DNA of 64,000 nt from Hirundichthys speculiger. Lineage: Eukaryota; Chordata; Actinopteri; Beloniformes; Exocoetidae. The position numbers and the translations under genes were made by a program. The notes beneath the pieces were generated by a model. The model was given only the letters and a program-made list of their open reading frames with translations, was not told where the DNA came from and ran no database searches. Within the stretch, counting starts at the first letter, position 1. Each line of letters starts with the position of its first letter. Shown here in pieces: positions 36,447 through 49,383 of this stretch. The stretch covers positions 759,501 through 823,500 of the forward strand of contig JAGFBZ010002557.1 in assembly GCA_018398805.1 (NCBI GenBank), given 5' to 3'.

Positions 36447-36876
36447 CATGCGCGTAATAAATGACACCCCTGCCTACAGAAGGAGCCCACCACCATGAAT
36501 GAACTACGTCATTTTATGTGTGCATCATCTGCATCACACAGAGATGTTTCCCCTGTATGTGTTTGCGACGTGAATTCATGATAACAAGTGTTCTTTTGCA
36601 TAATAGTGGAAGAGATCATGGAATACTCTGCATGAACAACCTAACCAGCACTGTCTGTTCTGTTCTATCTAAACAGTTTATAACATTTCTCAAACTTCTT
36701 TTTCGACCATTATTGTGAATTGCTCAAACATTTTTGTGTTTCATGAAGCTTCTGCGTGATACATTTATCATATTCTAATTATTGCATTGCCTTTCTCGTG
36801 TCTCTGCATAAGAAAAAGGCACCAGCAACAACTGTCGCCGTAGTAAAGCAGCCAATCGCCGAATGGACCGGTCTAT

Positions 36877-36886
36877 CCATATATGG
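36877..36886. promoter_or_regulatory. Perfect CArG box (serum response factor site)
   Basis: CCATATATGG is a palindromic match to the SRF consensus CC(A/T)6GG. It is in the divergent interval, about 620 bases upstream of the fos-like TATA box and about 3 kb from the fos TATA box. SRF sites drive immediate-early Fos induction. Confidence 0.55.
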
Positions 36887-36900
36887 CTTTTCCGTGGCAA

Positions 36901-36924
36901 GGGGGGGGGGGGGGGGGGGGGGGG
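36901..36924. repeat. Poly-G tract (24 G)
   Basis: Twenty-four consecutive G on the plus strand, 14 bases from the perfect CArG box. Such a run can form G-quadruplexes and its true length is uncertain in any assembly. Confidence 0.9.
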
Positions 36925-37237
36925 CAGACGGACGCTTGATTTGGCCCCCTCACTCACAACCACAATAGAAAGTGAAATAAGTGCCAAAAGGTTGAACCGT
37001 GATGCATATTAGCTGAGAAGAGCGTCGTTAGAGTGACCACAACCGCTACTTTGCGGAAATCCAGCCTGCACTTGACCTAACTTTTATATGCAGAGATTAT
37101 ATACTCTATACTGACAAGTTCTGTTTACAAGACTTGCTTCTTGTAAATTGGTATAATGAATGATTATTTTCCTGCAGTAGTACAAAAAAAAAGGGAAAAC
37201 TGTCACTGAAATGTATTGGCAATTGGCACGAGTTATT

Positions 37238-37244
37238 TGAGTCA
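37238..37244. promoter_or_regulatory. Consensus AP-1 (TRE) site
   Basis: TGAGTCA, the consensus Fos/Jun binding site, lies in the interval between the two Fos genes. Feedback by Fos proteins on their own locus is possible but is inference. Confidence 0.35.
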
Positions 37245-37590
37245 TTTCCCATATAGCCCAATCCTAAAACAATGGATTGTTATAGCTCGGATCTATTTAG
37301 GTCTCAGATGACATCATAGATCCACTCATGTGAGGAGGGTAGGCTAAATGAATAGAGGGGACCTCTCTTTGCTGAAAGGGGCCGCTCTCCCGGTCATTTC
37401 CCAGCAGTCGCAGCCTCCTTTGGATTTTTCTTTTTTTTCTCTTACTGGCGGATCACTGGGTGGTCGGATTGGGCCCCATTGAGTGGCCAGCATTCCGAAA
37501 TCAAAAGAATTTAAAAGTAGGACATGACTTCACGCACCTGTCACTAGAGATCAAAAAACTGCTTCCATCAGGGTAACTAACACGAATGCA

Positions 37591-37591
<1 letters not shown>

Positions 37592-37625
<34 letters not shown>
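37592..37625. repeat. Poly-A tract (34 A)
   Basis: Thirty-four consecutive A on the plus strand in the interval between the two Fos genes. No retroposed body was recognised before it. Confidence 0.9.
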
Positions 37626-37626
<1 letters not shown>

Positions 37627-38174
37627 GGAGTTGGTTTTTGGACATCAGCGTTCAAAGTTCACGTTAAAAAAAAGCATCATTGCAGTTGAGTGAGTTTACG
37701 TAGCATGACTCCTGAGTAAAAATAATTTAACATCAAACGTTACTACTTAAAATGACAAGAATTAATTTGGTGTCCCCCCCAATATAGCGTATAATATCGT
37801 TAAGATGTTATCCCTCGTGGTAATGCAGCTTAGTTAATATCTATGGATAGGTACTTCTCACCTAATATGACCGGGAGTTAAACCTATATTCTCAAACACT
37901 TTTTAGTCTTTTTGTTTCTTTTTGCACGTCACAGAACATACAATTGTAAACAAAACAATACATAACAAACAGTGTAGGTCAGCGTGGTTGATATGGAAGC
38001 TTCTGTTCTTCCCGACCAATGAAACAGAACAAATAATCCACGCGGCGTGTTTGGTGTCCTGTTTCATTCCGCTGCTGGGGGAACCGCGGAGAAAGTAGCG
38101 GGCAGCCTGAGATCCACCTCACGGGCAGAGCTCTCACTCTGCCTCCATTATTCTGGAACTTTCGCTTCGTTCGC

Positions 38175-38308
38175 TGACATCATGACGTAACGTGCGTCTC
38201 CAAGGGGGACGCGGAAGATCCGGTTTTGGATTTTTTCATACTGAAGTGGCGCTCCTTGACAACAGCAACGATCTTTGTTGCTGTGCAAAATAAGGACGTC
38301 AATGACGC
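38175..38308. promoter_or_regulatory. CRE cluster, candidate enhancer between the Fos genes
   Basis: Within 134 bases: adjacent TGACATCA (38175-38182) and TGACGTAA (38183-38190), then CAAAATAAGG (38286-38295, one base off CArG), GACGTCA (38295-38301) and TGACG (38303-38307). The DNA around is GC-richer than its surroundings. The site is 1.6 kb upstream of fos and 1.9 kb upstream of the fos-like gene. Mammalian FOS has several distal activity-dependent enhancers, and this composition would suit one. No expression evidence is available from sequence. Confidence 0.45.
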
Positions 38309-39547
38309 GAAGGGGTTGGGCGTTGCTGTGGCAACCAGGAATGTTCAACAAAATACGAATGTGGGGGAAAAAAACTAAAGTCTACTTACATGAATTATCG
38401 CAGTTTTACACTATACAGCTATTATTAACTCGTCCACATTACTTAATATAGTCTTAACACTTAAAAAAAAACTACATATATTTGATTTTAACGGCAGTAC
38501 AGTCAGAATCTTGCTGACAGCGGTAAAAACGACGATAAGATACGTTTCAGTAAACTAGTTGAAAGAGGAGAAAGTTACAGATGAATCTTGAGTTTGGATT
38601 TCATGTCAATACAACTGTTTGCAAAACTTTAGAACAACACATTTATACAATCAACTGAAGTGGGAAACGAAGTCTAAACGTCGTTTCGCGGTGAAACCTG
38701 AACATCTCAGACGCAGTGCGGCTGCACACGCAGATCTAGAAAGGAAAGAGGATTCCCTCCACCGCAGCCCGACGGGGGAAGACCTTTATGAGCAATACCA
38801 ACACTCCTAAACTGCAATCTGCTGTCGTGGAAAAATACACATGACGGGCCAGTATAATCTGGCTGATGTGCGACTTAACACACCCTGGAATGTACACAAA
38901 AGGTACAAGCGTAGCTGGCGGGTGTAAAGCGCACGTTTTCACCTGCCAGTCTTTGCTGGTGCTCCTGATGGAGATGTATACGGTGGACTGCATCCATGCA
39001 GAGGCTAAAACGACTTTTGAAAAAAGCCAATAAAGTACCCACTGCACGTCTTATAAAAGCTAAAAAGAAAAAAAATGTCACAAAGTGTATTATATTCAAA
39101 CAGTCTGACCTACATTTTTAGATTCTTGATTTACACTAAAATTTATTGTTATTTAGTTAATCTGTCCAAGCATACTGCAACTCTGCTTTGATAAATATGC
39201 ACATTAGATGCTTTAAAAAAAAAAAGAAAAAACACCTATGGGTAAAATATATACTGAAATGCTCTACATGTTTTTTATAAGATGTAAAATAAACAAAGAA
39301 TGTATTAGAAATAGTGCATTTGTGAAGTTAGACCGATTCACTATTAATTAGAACTGTTGAAAAATAACTTGTCAAAACATTCATTTAGATTGTTAAAGTA
39401 TACTACAAGTGTGCGTTTCTGCACATAAAGTTCAGGATCAGCTTGTGCTGATCGCTTGTACCCCGTTCTTTAGTTTTCACAACAGCCTCAATGTTTGTTG
39501 TCTTACATAACGTCATTTCGCTGCTCGGCCAGTCTCGGATGGTGTAT

Positions 39548-39557
39548 TTCCCATCAA
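39548..39557 (+). promoter_or_regulatory. fos: SIE-like STAT site in the fos promoter
   Basis: TTCCCATCAA is one base different from the TTCCCGTCAA core I recall for the mammalian c-fos sis-inducible element, and sits just upstream of the SRE as in mammals. Confidence 0.5.
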
Positions 39558-39571
39558 GGACCGCCCATTTC

Positions 39572-39591
39572 ACAGGATGCACCATATTTGG
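39572..39591 (+). promoter_or_regulatory. fos: Serum response element (Ets + CArG) of fos
   Basis: ACAGGATG (39572-39579), an Ets/TCF site, is followed by the CArG box CCATATTTGG (39582-39591). Human c-fos has the same arrangement (CAGGATGT then CCATATTAGG). The CArG box is 264 bases before the TATA box, placing it near -300, as in mammals. SRF with a TCF partner would bind here for growth-factor and calcium induction. Confidence 0.75.
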
Positions 39592-39838
39592 TAAATCACG
39601 TATTGGGGATCCCGTCTCATGGAATATTCCATTTCTTGAAGTTTACCTTGAAAATAAACTGCAAATGTTGCTTTTCGCTGATTAAATGCAAGATAAGAAG
39701 AAGCGTACTTGTCAAGTGTCACTTTATTTGACGAAATACATATAATTTGTACCAACAGTCGGCGTTTTTGCTTCTTTGTTTGTGAATTGTTTTGATGGTT
39801 TCTCCTCGAGGCATCGCACGAAGACACTCCCCTTTATC

Positions 39839-39860
39839 TACGTCACTCTTCTGCTATAAA
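39839..39860 (+). promoter_or_regulatory. fos: Proximal CRE-like site and TATA box of fos
   Basis: TACGTCA at 39839-39845 (TGACGTA on the other strand) lies just upstream of TATAAA at 39855-39860. Mammalian c-fos has a CRE near -60 upstream of its TATA box. Transcription should start about 30 bases on, near 39887, giving a 5' UTR of about 160 bases. Confidence 0.7.
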
Positions 39861-40046
39861 AGCTCTCCCAGCGCTCAGAGTTGGCAGTTTAACTTTCAGA
39901 AGCACAGAAAGGACTTACGGAAACAGATCAGGAGCGGCATCTTAAGAGTTTTTCCACAAACCTACGAAAGGGATTTACTCCATTTCAGTTAACATTCCTC
40001 CCTCAGTAGAGTTTGCTAGGATTATCCCGCTTGTTTTCTGGGAACG

Positions 40047-41720
<1,674 letters not shown>

Positions 41721-41954
41721 AGACTCTTCCAGAAACTATAATTCTTCCTATCAAGCACATCTTTTAGCATAAGATGTGCAGATCACAGGGCTATGGAGCA
41801 GGCTTGTACCAGAAAGCAAATTGTATTAGATTTTACCTGCCTTTATCTATACTTGCCTATTACACCAATGTAGCAAGTTAATAAGCATGTTTTAACTACT
41901 ACCACATAGTTGTTCTATAAGTATATGATTTTATGGTGCTAGATAACAAAACCT

Positions 41955-42195
41955 ATTGTGTATTTATGTGTTAAAGCAATAGTTAGAATTCGATCTGGTT
42001 TGTTTTCTGGTTAGTTGAATGTGAGAGTACATGTGAAACGTTTGTGAACTTTTAAAACTGGTGTGCTTTGTCTTAACCATGGTCTGAGTGGTCTATCAGA
42101 ATATCAAGTTTTCTGTGAAAACATTAGTGCATTTAATTTATGAAATTTCAATTTATTTTTTTACAGAGAGTACAGACGAATGTTATGTAAATAAA
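41955..42195 (+). terminator. fos: fos 3' UTR AU-rich elements and polyadenylation signal
   Basis: TATTTAT at 41961-41967 and a cluster with ATTTAATTTATG and CAATTTATTTTTTT at about 42130-42165 are AU-rich elements of the type that destabilise Fos mRNA. AATAAA follows at 42190-42195. Confidence 0.65.
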
Positions 42196-42413
42196 AGAGA
42201 TCATATTTAAATCTTCTAGTTTGCTTGAGTCATTTTGTAGCTCTCTTCTCAGGATATTCAAACTCTTCCCCACACTATTTTATTTCTGTATTTTATAATA
42301 TAGCTCTTAGTTTTATTTGGCGACGAGCGTCCTCGTGTTAACGTATGCAAATGTGTAGGTTATATATCCTGACCAGCTTTATTTATTGTTCCGGCTGTTG
42401 CTAAGGCTAACTA

Positions 42414-42512
42414 TACGTCAAGACTCTGACGTCAGTGCGTTCTTTCCATTTTTTTTTTTCTGAACATACGCGACATGCGCGATGACGTCTTTGGTTCCGT
42501 GCCCAAATATAG
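42414..42512. promoter_or_regulatory. CRE cluster just downstream of fos
   Basis: TACGTCA (42414-42420), the perfect palindrome TGACGTCA (42427-42434), TGACGTCT (42483-42490) and CCAAATATAG (42503-42512, one base off CArG) fall within 100 bases, 220 bases past the fos poly(A) signal. The mix resembles an activity-dependent enhancer, or a promoter for an unrecognised transcript. A 97-codon open frame from 42567 just downstream has no known motif. Confidence 0.45.
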
Positions 42513-45500
42513 AACCTGCGGGGAGAAGCTGTTGCTGCCTGACAGGGAGCAGGCTAGACGTACAACATGGTACGCGTCGGACACCTTTTTTTTCCGCTAA
42601 AACACGCATCTATGTTTCAGGGTTTTCTCCACAGTGAAAGCCGCTTTAACGGTTGGTTTGTCCAGTGGAACGCTGCATTGCTTCCGCTGTTAATCGCGGT
42701 TGTAACAGCCAGCCGTAAGACGGCAGCTGCACACGTATTTAGTAGAAATCGCAAGAGGATCCGAAAGCAACGTTTATACAGGATGTACGTTGTCTTGCTG
42801 CTTTGGTCACTCAGTGGAGTCCGAGAGATGCACAGTTATGGCACAACGCAAGAGGAATGAAAGTGCTTATATTGTTAGTGCAAATGGTTATCAGATATTA
42901 GGCTATATATTCTGTATTATTACAACATGCCTCTCAGTCCATTACTTTTAGTGGCTATGTTCAGATTAATTTTGATGCAAATAACTAGATGGTTGTGTTT
43001 TCATAATGGCTATATCTTCTATTTTAAAACTAAAGATCTGCAGGGAGCATATATATATGACATAGTTGCTAAACTAATCTAAGTGTATAGTTATATTATA
43101 ACCACCTTTGCCCTGGGTTTAATCAAAAAATGAATTGAAGATTTTCAAAAGGAATTATTCTATTTGCACAAGAGTATTATTGCTCCAGAGGATTGACAAC
43201 ATCCTTTTCCCGCCCTTCCCTTTTGCTTGCCTTTCTTTTACCTCACTTGCACAATTCACCTTTTATCAATAGTTCACAGTTAGGAGGGAAAGTTGCCTAA
43301 TGGCCTTTACACACAGGAAATGCGTGGTGAGTTTGTGTGAGGGGCAAACTCCGCGTAAGACTACTTTCTTACCACAACTAACTAACTCTGACGTTACGGC
43401 CCTTCCAATGTGGTCACACCCTTTTGTGTAATACAACTCAGTACAACCCCCAGCTATTCTACTTCCTGTATGGATACAGGCTTGCTCCTTAAAGGCTCAA
43501 CCTAAAGCAAATCCAAACGAGTTTGTAACAGTTTTAATAATTGAGCTGAACAGAAATGGGTCATGCTCACAGAACACTTTTGCATTTTTTGGAATGAAGT
43601 CACATTTAGACAGTGGTGTTGTATAACAGCCTGATTCTTGAGTATCTGTTTTCCTTTGCACTTAAGAAAGACCCCACCTCCCTTTTTTCCCTCCATGTAG
43701 CTTCTTCGTGCAATCATGCAGCTCCATATAGCTCTATTAATATCTCTTTGCCGGGCCTAGGGAGATGAGGTAGAAGCAAAAATAGCAGGTGTCTATTGCT
43801 TCTTTTAACAGCAGCATCAACAGCAGCAAAATTAGACCAGTGTGACGCCAGCCTGCGTCGGTGCTGCAACCCAGGGGAGGCACCAGCCAATGTACGCTGA
43901 TAAAAGAAGTAGATGAGGAAAATAAAAAAAGACAAGGGGAAGACGAAAGGAGAAAACGATGGGGATAGCAGGGAGAGAGACAGACATAGATTCCTGTCTC
44001 TGCGTAACTGTGAGAACAATGATGATGAAACAGCTGAGTTCGCCAACGTACCAAGATGACGAGCTCAATTAAGTTTGGCTCTTAATAACAGAAATCCACC
44101 CTGTGGTATCTTTCATTGTAGTTGCTGAATGAGAAATAAAGGCTTTAAGAAACCATATGACCCCTGTGGCTGAGGGCCTGTCTCAGTTAGAAATTACCAC
44201 CTTTGCACAATAGTACAAATGACAAATCAGGTTTAAAACATCTTTTTTTGTTGTTGTTTTATGGTCATGGGTGTCAATGAATTAATGTGATATAATGCAG
44301 ATATTCTAAAAGGTTTCTTGTGTCCTCTGTGATAGTGAGTGACAAAACAGATTTGGGTTGAACTCCAGCTGGATATTTTCTTTATCTGAAAGGGATCGTG
44401 AGTAAAACTTGCAGAATGACAGGTGTTACTAGAAGGGTGTGTAGACACTTGCGTCAGCATGCCTGTACTTTTACGGAAGCAATGTGCTCTGTAATATTGG
44501 GCTGGCGTGCAATTCTGACATAAAGCCAACAGGAAATAAAAAGCTTTGTCAATCAGTAGTAAGAGGAATTTTACAACTCACTTACAGGTTACATTTCATA
44601 TGGGTGAAATATTCCACTCGCAAAAGATATTTCCAAAAAACGTTGCCTTAAGAGAGCAATTAACCCCAAACTGGTTACAAACAAAATAGGTTTGTTGACC
44701 AAGTGTGACATTTGCATTTCATAATAGCTTGATCATATAAAAAATGCAGAAATTCATACATGTCAATATAAAGTTTTAAATATGTATTTTTTAGTCTTCA
44801 AGCTGTAAGCAGAGTAGTCTGCGGCAGGCTTTTCTTAGAGGTTATTTGACGCATTAAGCTACAATACTGGAGGGATTTTTCTATTCAATAATTACTGTTC
44901 ACCTACTGCCAGACTCCTCTTTCAGCCGTGTGTCTTCTTCACATCTCATGAGATCAGTAACAAGGATGTTTCCCTGGAAACTGGACAGCTGTATCGTTTC
45001 TAATTGGGTAATCCCTGGGCTACTGACAAAAAATGATAGCTTTTGGGATTTTTCAGAATATCCCAGCCAACACTATACGTGTTATACGTATGTTGCATAA
45101 TGTGGGTTTACATGCAGGGTTATTTTGCTGTTGCAGTACATATATTTTTTAGCAAAAAAAACATTTAATTTTCAGTAAGACAGTTGTGATGCATTTCAGT
45201 ATTGGAAAAAAAAGAAAGCCACCATTTCTCATCTCGGACTGTTTTTTTTTTTCCAGTAAAATCAATAAAAGCACTGAATTGATCGACTGTGGTTCTCACT
45301 TCCTTGAGCTGATGTGAGTGCACAAGCCTTCCCACACACTGCCACTCAACATTAGTCTCAGGAAAATGGCCATTCAGACCCACCAGGGGGCCCAGGCTTT
45401 GGTTTATATAAGACTCCCACTGGAAAAGTGTAAAGATGATGGCTGTCACAAAGGAATCTCACATAAGCAGCTAAGTTGTTTTCTAAAAATAACTGTGAGG

Positions 45501-45971
45501 CGTGTCTTTTTTTTAAAAATGTGTTCTGATTGCTAACAAAATTCAATCTTATTGAGATAAGAGTAAAACAATGAAAATGAAAAATGGATGTGTTTCAAGC
45601 CTTGCACAGAACAGACATGTTTCCTGATCATATCTGAACTGACCAGAGAGTAAGTGGATTCAGGGCCTTGCATGTTGTCTGTTGGTAAGCTTATCATCAT
45701 CAGGTATCTGCTTAAACCCAGTATGAGTTGAAATGATTGTGTGTATGTGTGTGTCTCATATCAAACTGCTCCTCACATGAGGTGGTGAGAGTTGATTCTG
45801 AATAATAGCTAACCCACAATCATGACTCTCATGCAACCCTGTATTCAGAAAAAAAAAATGGAAGATAAAAATGAAACTACCTCTTGATCAATTCTCCTGT
45901 ATTTAACAAATTTAAATAAGTGGAGAGTTTGATGCCATCAACACACTCAACACACTCAACATAAAGATGTT

Positions 45972-46612
45972 CAATCAATCAATCAATCAAACTTTATTTA
46001 TATAGCACTTTTCATACAAATAGAATTGTAACACAAAGTGCTTCACGGATTAAAAACAAACCCGCTCCACCCACCAATCCATCTTCCCCAAGACCAAAGA
46101 CACAGCACGAACACAGACCGTCACAGCCGTCTGCACCAAGAGCAGTAGGTCGCCCATGGCAACCAGGACTCCTGCACAGGACACCCAGAGGAGACGTGGG
46201 AGTGACCCCCAAAACCTCCACCAGCAACCCGACCAGAGAATTTAAAAGATATCTCACCCTGAGTCTTTAAATTGACATCAGGTATATGGAGGAGACTCTT
46301 GCCACAGGACCTCAGGGTCCACGAAGGTTCGTAGGGTAAAAGCAGTTCTGAGAGATAAGAAGGCCCAAGACCATTAAGACACTTAAAAACCATTAGAAGA
46401 ACCTTAAAATCAATCCTGAAAGACATGGGGAGCCAATGCAGCGATTTTAAAACTGGTGTAATGTGGGCCCGCTTTCTGGTCTTCGTCAGGACACGAGCAG
46501 CTGAATTTTGTAAAAGTTGTAAACCTTTAATACTCTGCTTCGGAAGACCAGAAAGCAGGCCATTGCAATAGTCAATACGACTGGTGATAAAAGCATGCAT
46601 TAGTGTCTCCAT
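45972..46612 (-). mobile_element. Non-LTR retrotransposon 3' end (LINE), minus strand
   Basis: The minus strand encodes FITSRIDYCNGLLSGLPKQS and ITPVLKSLHWLPMSFRIDFK, the C-terminal part of a LINE ORF2 common in fish. It ends in a 3' tail of ATTGATTGATTG repeats (45972-45990) after AATAAAGT-type sequence. It is truncated upstream: only the last part of the polymerase protein is left, with frame loss toward the end. Confidence 0.75.
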
Positions 46613-47004
46613 GTTGGCCCAAGAGAGAATAACTCTGGCTATGTTTTTTAAGTAATAAAAACCACCTTTTGGTGATGTTCTTGATGTGTTGGATAAAATT
46701 CACCTCAGAGTCAAAGATGTTTGGGAGAGAGGCAACAAGATACAGAAAAAGTTTATAGCAAATACAAGTAACACCCCTCTGGAAGACTGTAAAATGAGCA
46801 AACTGACTGGTGACAGGGGAGGGTGCCATTATAGGGTATAAAAGGAGCATTCAAAAAAGGCTTTGTCTTTACAAGCTAGGAGGGGTTGTGGCTCATAGCT
46901 TTGTGCCAACATATATCAGAGACTTACAATATGGTCAAGAGATGCTGGCCTTTCAAAATCAATGGTGCATTATATTGTAATGTAACTGGGAGTCTGGGAA
47001 ATTT

Positions 47005-47402
47005 TAATCCATCCATCCATCCATTATCTATGCCCGCTTAATCCTATACAGGGTCACGGGGATCTGCTGGAGCCTATCCCAGCTCTCTTCGGGCAAAAGG
47101 CAGGGGTACACCCTGGACAGGTCGCCAGTCCATCACAGGGCCACGTGTAGATGAACAACTACACACCCTCACAATCACTCCTACTGGCAATTTGGAGCCA
47201 CCAATTAGCCTAACATGCATGTCTTTGGACTGTGGGAGGAAGCGGGAGTGCCCGCAGAAAACCCACGCAAGCACGGGGAAAACATGCAAACTCCTCACAG
47301 AAAGGCCCCCCTCTGAGGTTTGAACCAGGAACCTTTTTGCTGTGAGGCAACAGTGGTGCTGCTATAAGCCACCATGTTGGCTTATAGCAGACGTGCTGCC
47401 CC
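47005..47402 (-). mobile_element. tRNA-headed SINE-like insertion with target-site duplication
   Basis: The element is 398 bases, flanked by the exact 11-base duplication CTGGGAAATTT at 46994-47004 and 47403-47413. In minus orientation it has the repeat head (GCACCACTGTTGCCTCACAGC-like, then GGTTCAAACCTC as B box) and the middle ACATGCATGTTAGGCTAATT, and ends in ATGGATGGATGGAT. The variable-length duplication points to target-primed reverse transcription, as for SINEs. Confidence 0.7.
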
Positions 47403-47552
47403 CTGGGAAATTTCAGAGTGTAAATTTGAAATCAGTGTTGGATGTGTACGAATCTTCAAGGCTTTAGGTGGGACTGTATGAGAAATCCATCATGCTACAG
47501 TGATCAGCAGAGCCACACGAGGTGAGGAGTTCCTCACAAACCTATTGTCTCT

Positions 47553-48260
47553 TTGCACAGTCTGCCACCACTTCCAGAAATTGAGTCAAACATCCAAAAG
47601 TGGGAAAAGGTCATTCATGCTGTGATTGGTAAAAGCTGCTTAAAGCCAGTGTTTGTTGTGGTTTCCTTCAGGGCCGATTCTAAGATCTTTTTACTAGTTT
47701 ATAAAACTCTTAATGGTTTCTATCCTCCTTTTATGTCAGAGTTGCTTGGATTTTATGAAACTCCTTGGACTTTCCAGTCTTCTGGTGGCAGATTTTTAAT
47801 TATTCCCAGAGAGAGAACAAAAACATACAGTGAAGCTTCCTTTAACCATTACAGCACCTCATAACAGTAAAGTAAATCAAATAAATCAATTTTAAACAAT
47901 TGATTTCTTAATTTTTTTTTATTTCAATTATTTGTTTAATTTCTTACTTATGTGTTTAATGTATTTTAATAGCTTGATCTTCAGTGTTTCCTCCTAGACT
48001 AAAGATGACGATTCATCCATTTCTGCTCCGTTACTGTTCATATGATATGCGTGGGTCTAAGTGTGTGTTTGTGAGTGTCTGTGTAATACGTGTATCTCTG
48101 TGTGTGTAATTGTGTTTATTTATAGCGTGTTTTGGTGGTAGAAGTTGGAAGGGTTTTTTTCTTCTGCCTTTTTTTTTAATTTTGTAAAACTCTTTGTGCT
48201 GCACGAGTTGTATGAAAAGTGATATACAAATAAAGTTTGATTGATAGATTGATTGACTGA
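47553..48260 (+). mobile_element. Non-LTR retrotransposon 3' fragment (LINE), plus strand
   Basis: RADSKIFLLVYKTLNGFYPP and FMSELL correspond to the same C-terminal LINE region as the minus-strand copy at 45972-46612. The 3' tail at 48225-48260 reads AATAAAGTTTGATTGATAGA with ATTGA repeats. Coding ends at 47862. The upstream part is degraded and interrupted by the SINE-like insertion at 47005. Confidence 0.65.
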
Positions 48261-48969
48261 TGGTATAGGGGTGTAGCATGGGTGACTTGCATAGGTACCA
48301 CTGACAGAGGGAAGCACCAATGCACCTCAAGGACCAAAGGGGTGATTTTCAATTTCAGGAGGAACACAATGAATATTCAGCTCAACTACATAAATGTGGA
48401 AGCATGGAGAAGGTATCAGAATTCTAGCTCCTGTTGACACATTGAGGAGGGCTTGACTTGGACAATCAACACTGCAGAGTTACTTTAAAAAAAAAAAAAC
48501 ACAATGAAGAATGCGTTTTCCTAATGTCGCCAAGAAGAACAATTCGGAGAAGAAATTGTTGGTTTCCTTTTATTGCTGCCCCTTTGAGACTGTGATGAGC
48601 TACAGCATCTCGCCAGGGTTTTCCAGTTACACAGCAACAGAAGGGGAGGTGTTTGAGAGGGAACTTGACCCAAAACATAAGTCTTGAGGAAGTATACAAA
48701 GCGAGCAAACTACCCCTGTAGAACCACCTTTTTGAACTGGGCCCTCTGCACAAACCTGGAATACTGAACTGCTGCCACACCAGACCTCTTTGCAATATGC
48801 CAGTCATCTATTAGAGCCACGTGAGCTGATAAATTGTGTATGCAATATCTCTATGGAATTTTTGACATTATATAGCCCTTTAAATTCTTTCTTAACTACT
48901 TTTATAGTTTTATTTATTTTTTCTTCTTCCCATGTACTAAGTTCTGCTGCTCATTCCATAAATACTTAT

Positions 48970-48970
48970 A

Positions 48971-49004
<34 letters not shown>

Positions 49005-49024
49005 GTAATAACAACAACAACAAC

Positions 49025-49078
<54 letters not shown>

Positions 49079-49081
49079 TAA
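48970..49081. repeat. Trinucleotide microsatellite (AAT)n
   Basis: About 110 bases of AAT units with a central run of CAA units, 300 bases upstream of the tmed10 start. Confidence 0.95.
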
Positions 49082-49383
49082 TAAATGCACATTCCTGACA
49101 AATGTGGCACCGTTTATAAGGGAAATAAACAGACTTTCAAACAACAAAAGGATTATTGCCAAGAAGAATTCTTGCAACAAATAAATAATCTAACTAACAC
49201 AAATGTCCTTACTTTTTTGTGCTTAGATTTTTAGTCACTTGAACCTTGAAATACAGTACGTTAGTCGGAGCACAGTACTCCTCCAGGCCCAGCGGGGGCG
49301 CTGGAGAGCTCAAGTGTAGTTTTGCGAGCTGCCACTCGGCGTTAAGCTGGTTGGCTGGCACGGTCTGGTTGGTTGGTCGGTTG

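Larger units (their letters stand above)
42520..49200. other. Intergenic DNA between fos and tmed10
   Basis: No recognised host protein-coding gene. The second half is built of LINE tails and a SINE-like insertion (45972-48260) and an AAT microsatellite (48970-49081). The part 42860-45960 is mostly unique-looking AT-rich DNA. Open frames at 43714-44068 on the minus strand have no motif and low-complexity content. Confidence 0.55.

Noticed and set aside
42567..42860. 97-codon open frame next to the downstream CRE cluster
   Set aside because: No known motif, no convincing splice partners, and composition like the flanking non-coding DNA. Kept only as a note under the CRE cluster.
43714..44068. 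Overlapping minus-strand open frames rich in Ser, Leu and Phe
   Set aside because: Low-complexity translation of a purine-rich tract in several frames at once; no domain.
49246..49383. N-terminal extension of tmed10 in the same frame
   Set aside because: The extension lacks similarity to TMED10. A signal peptide starts properly at 49384 or 49393, and 49393 has a good Kozak context.
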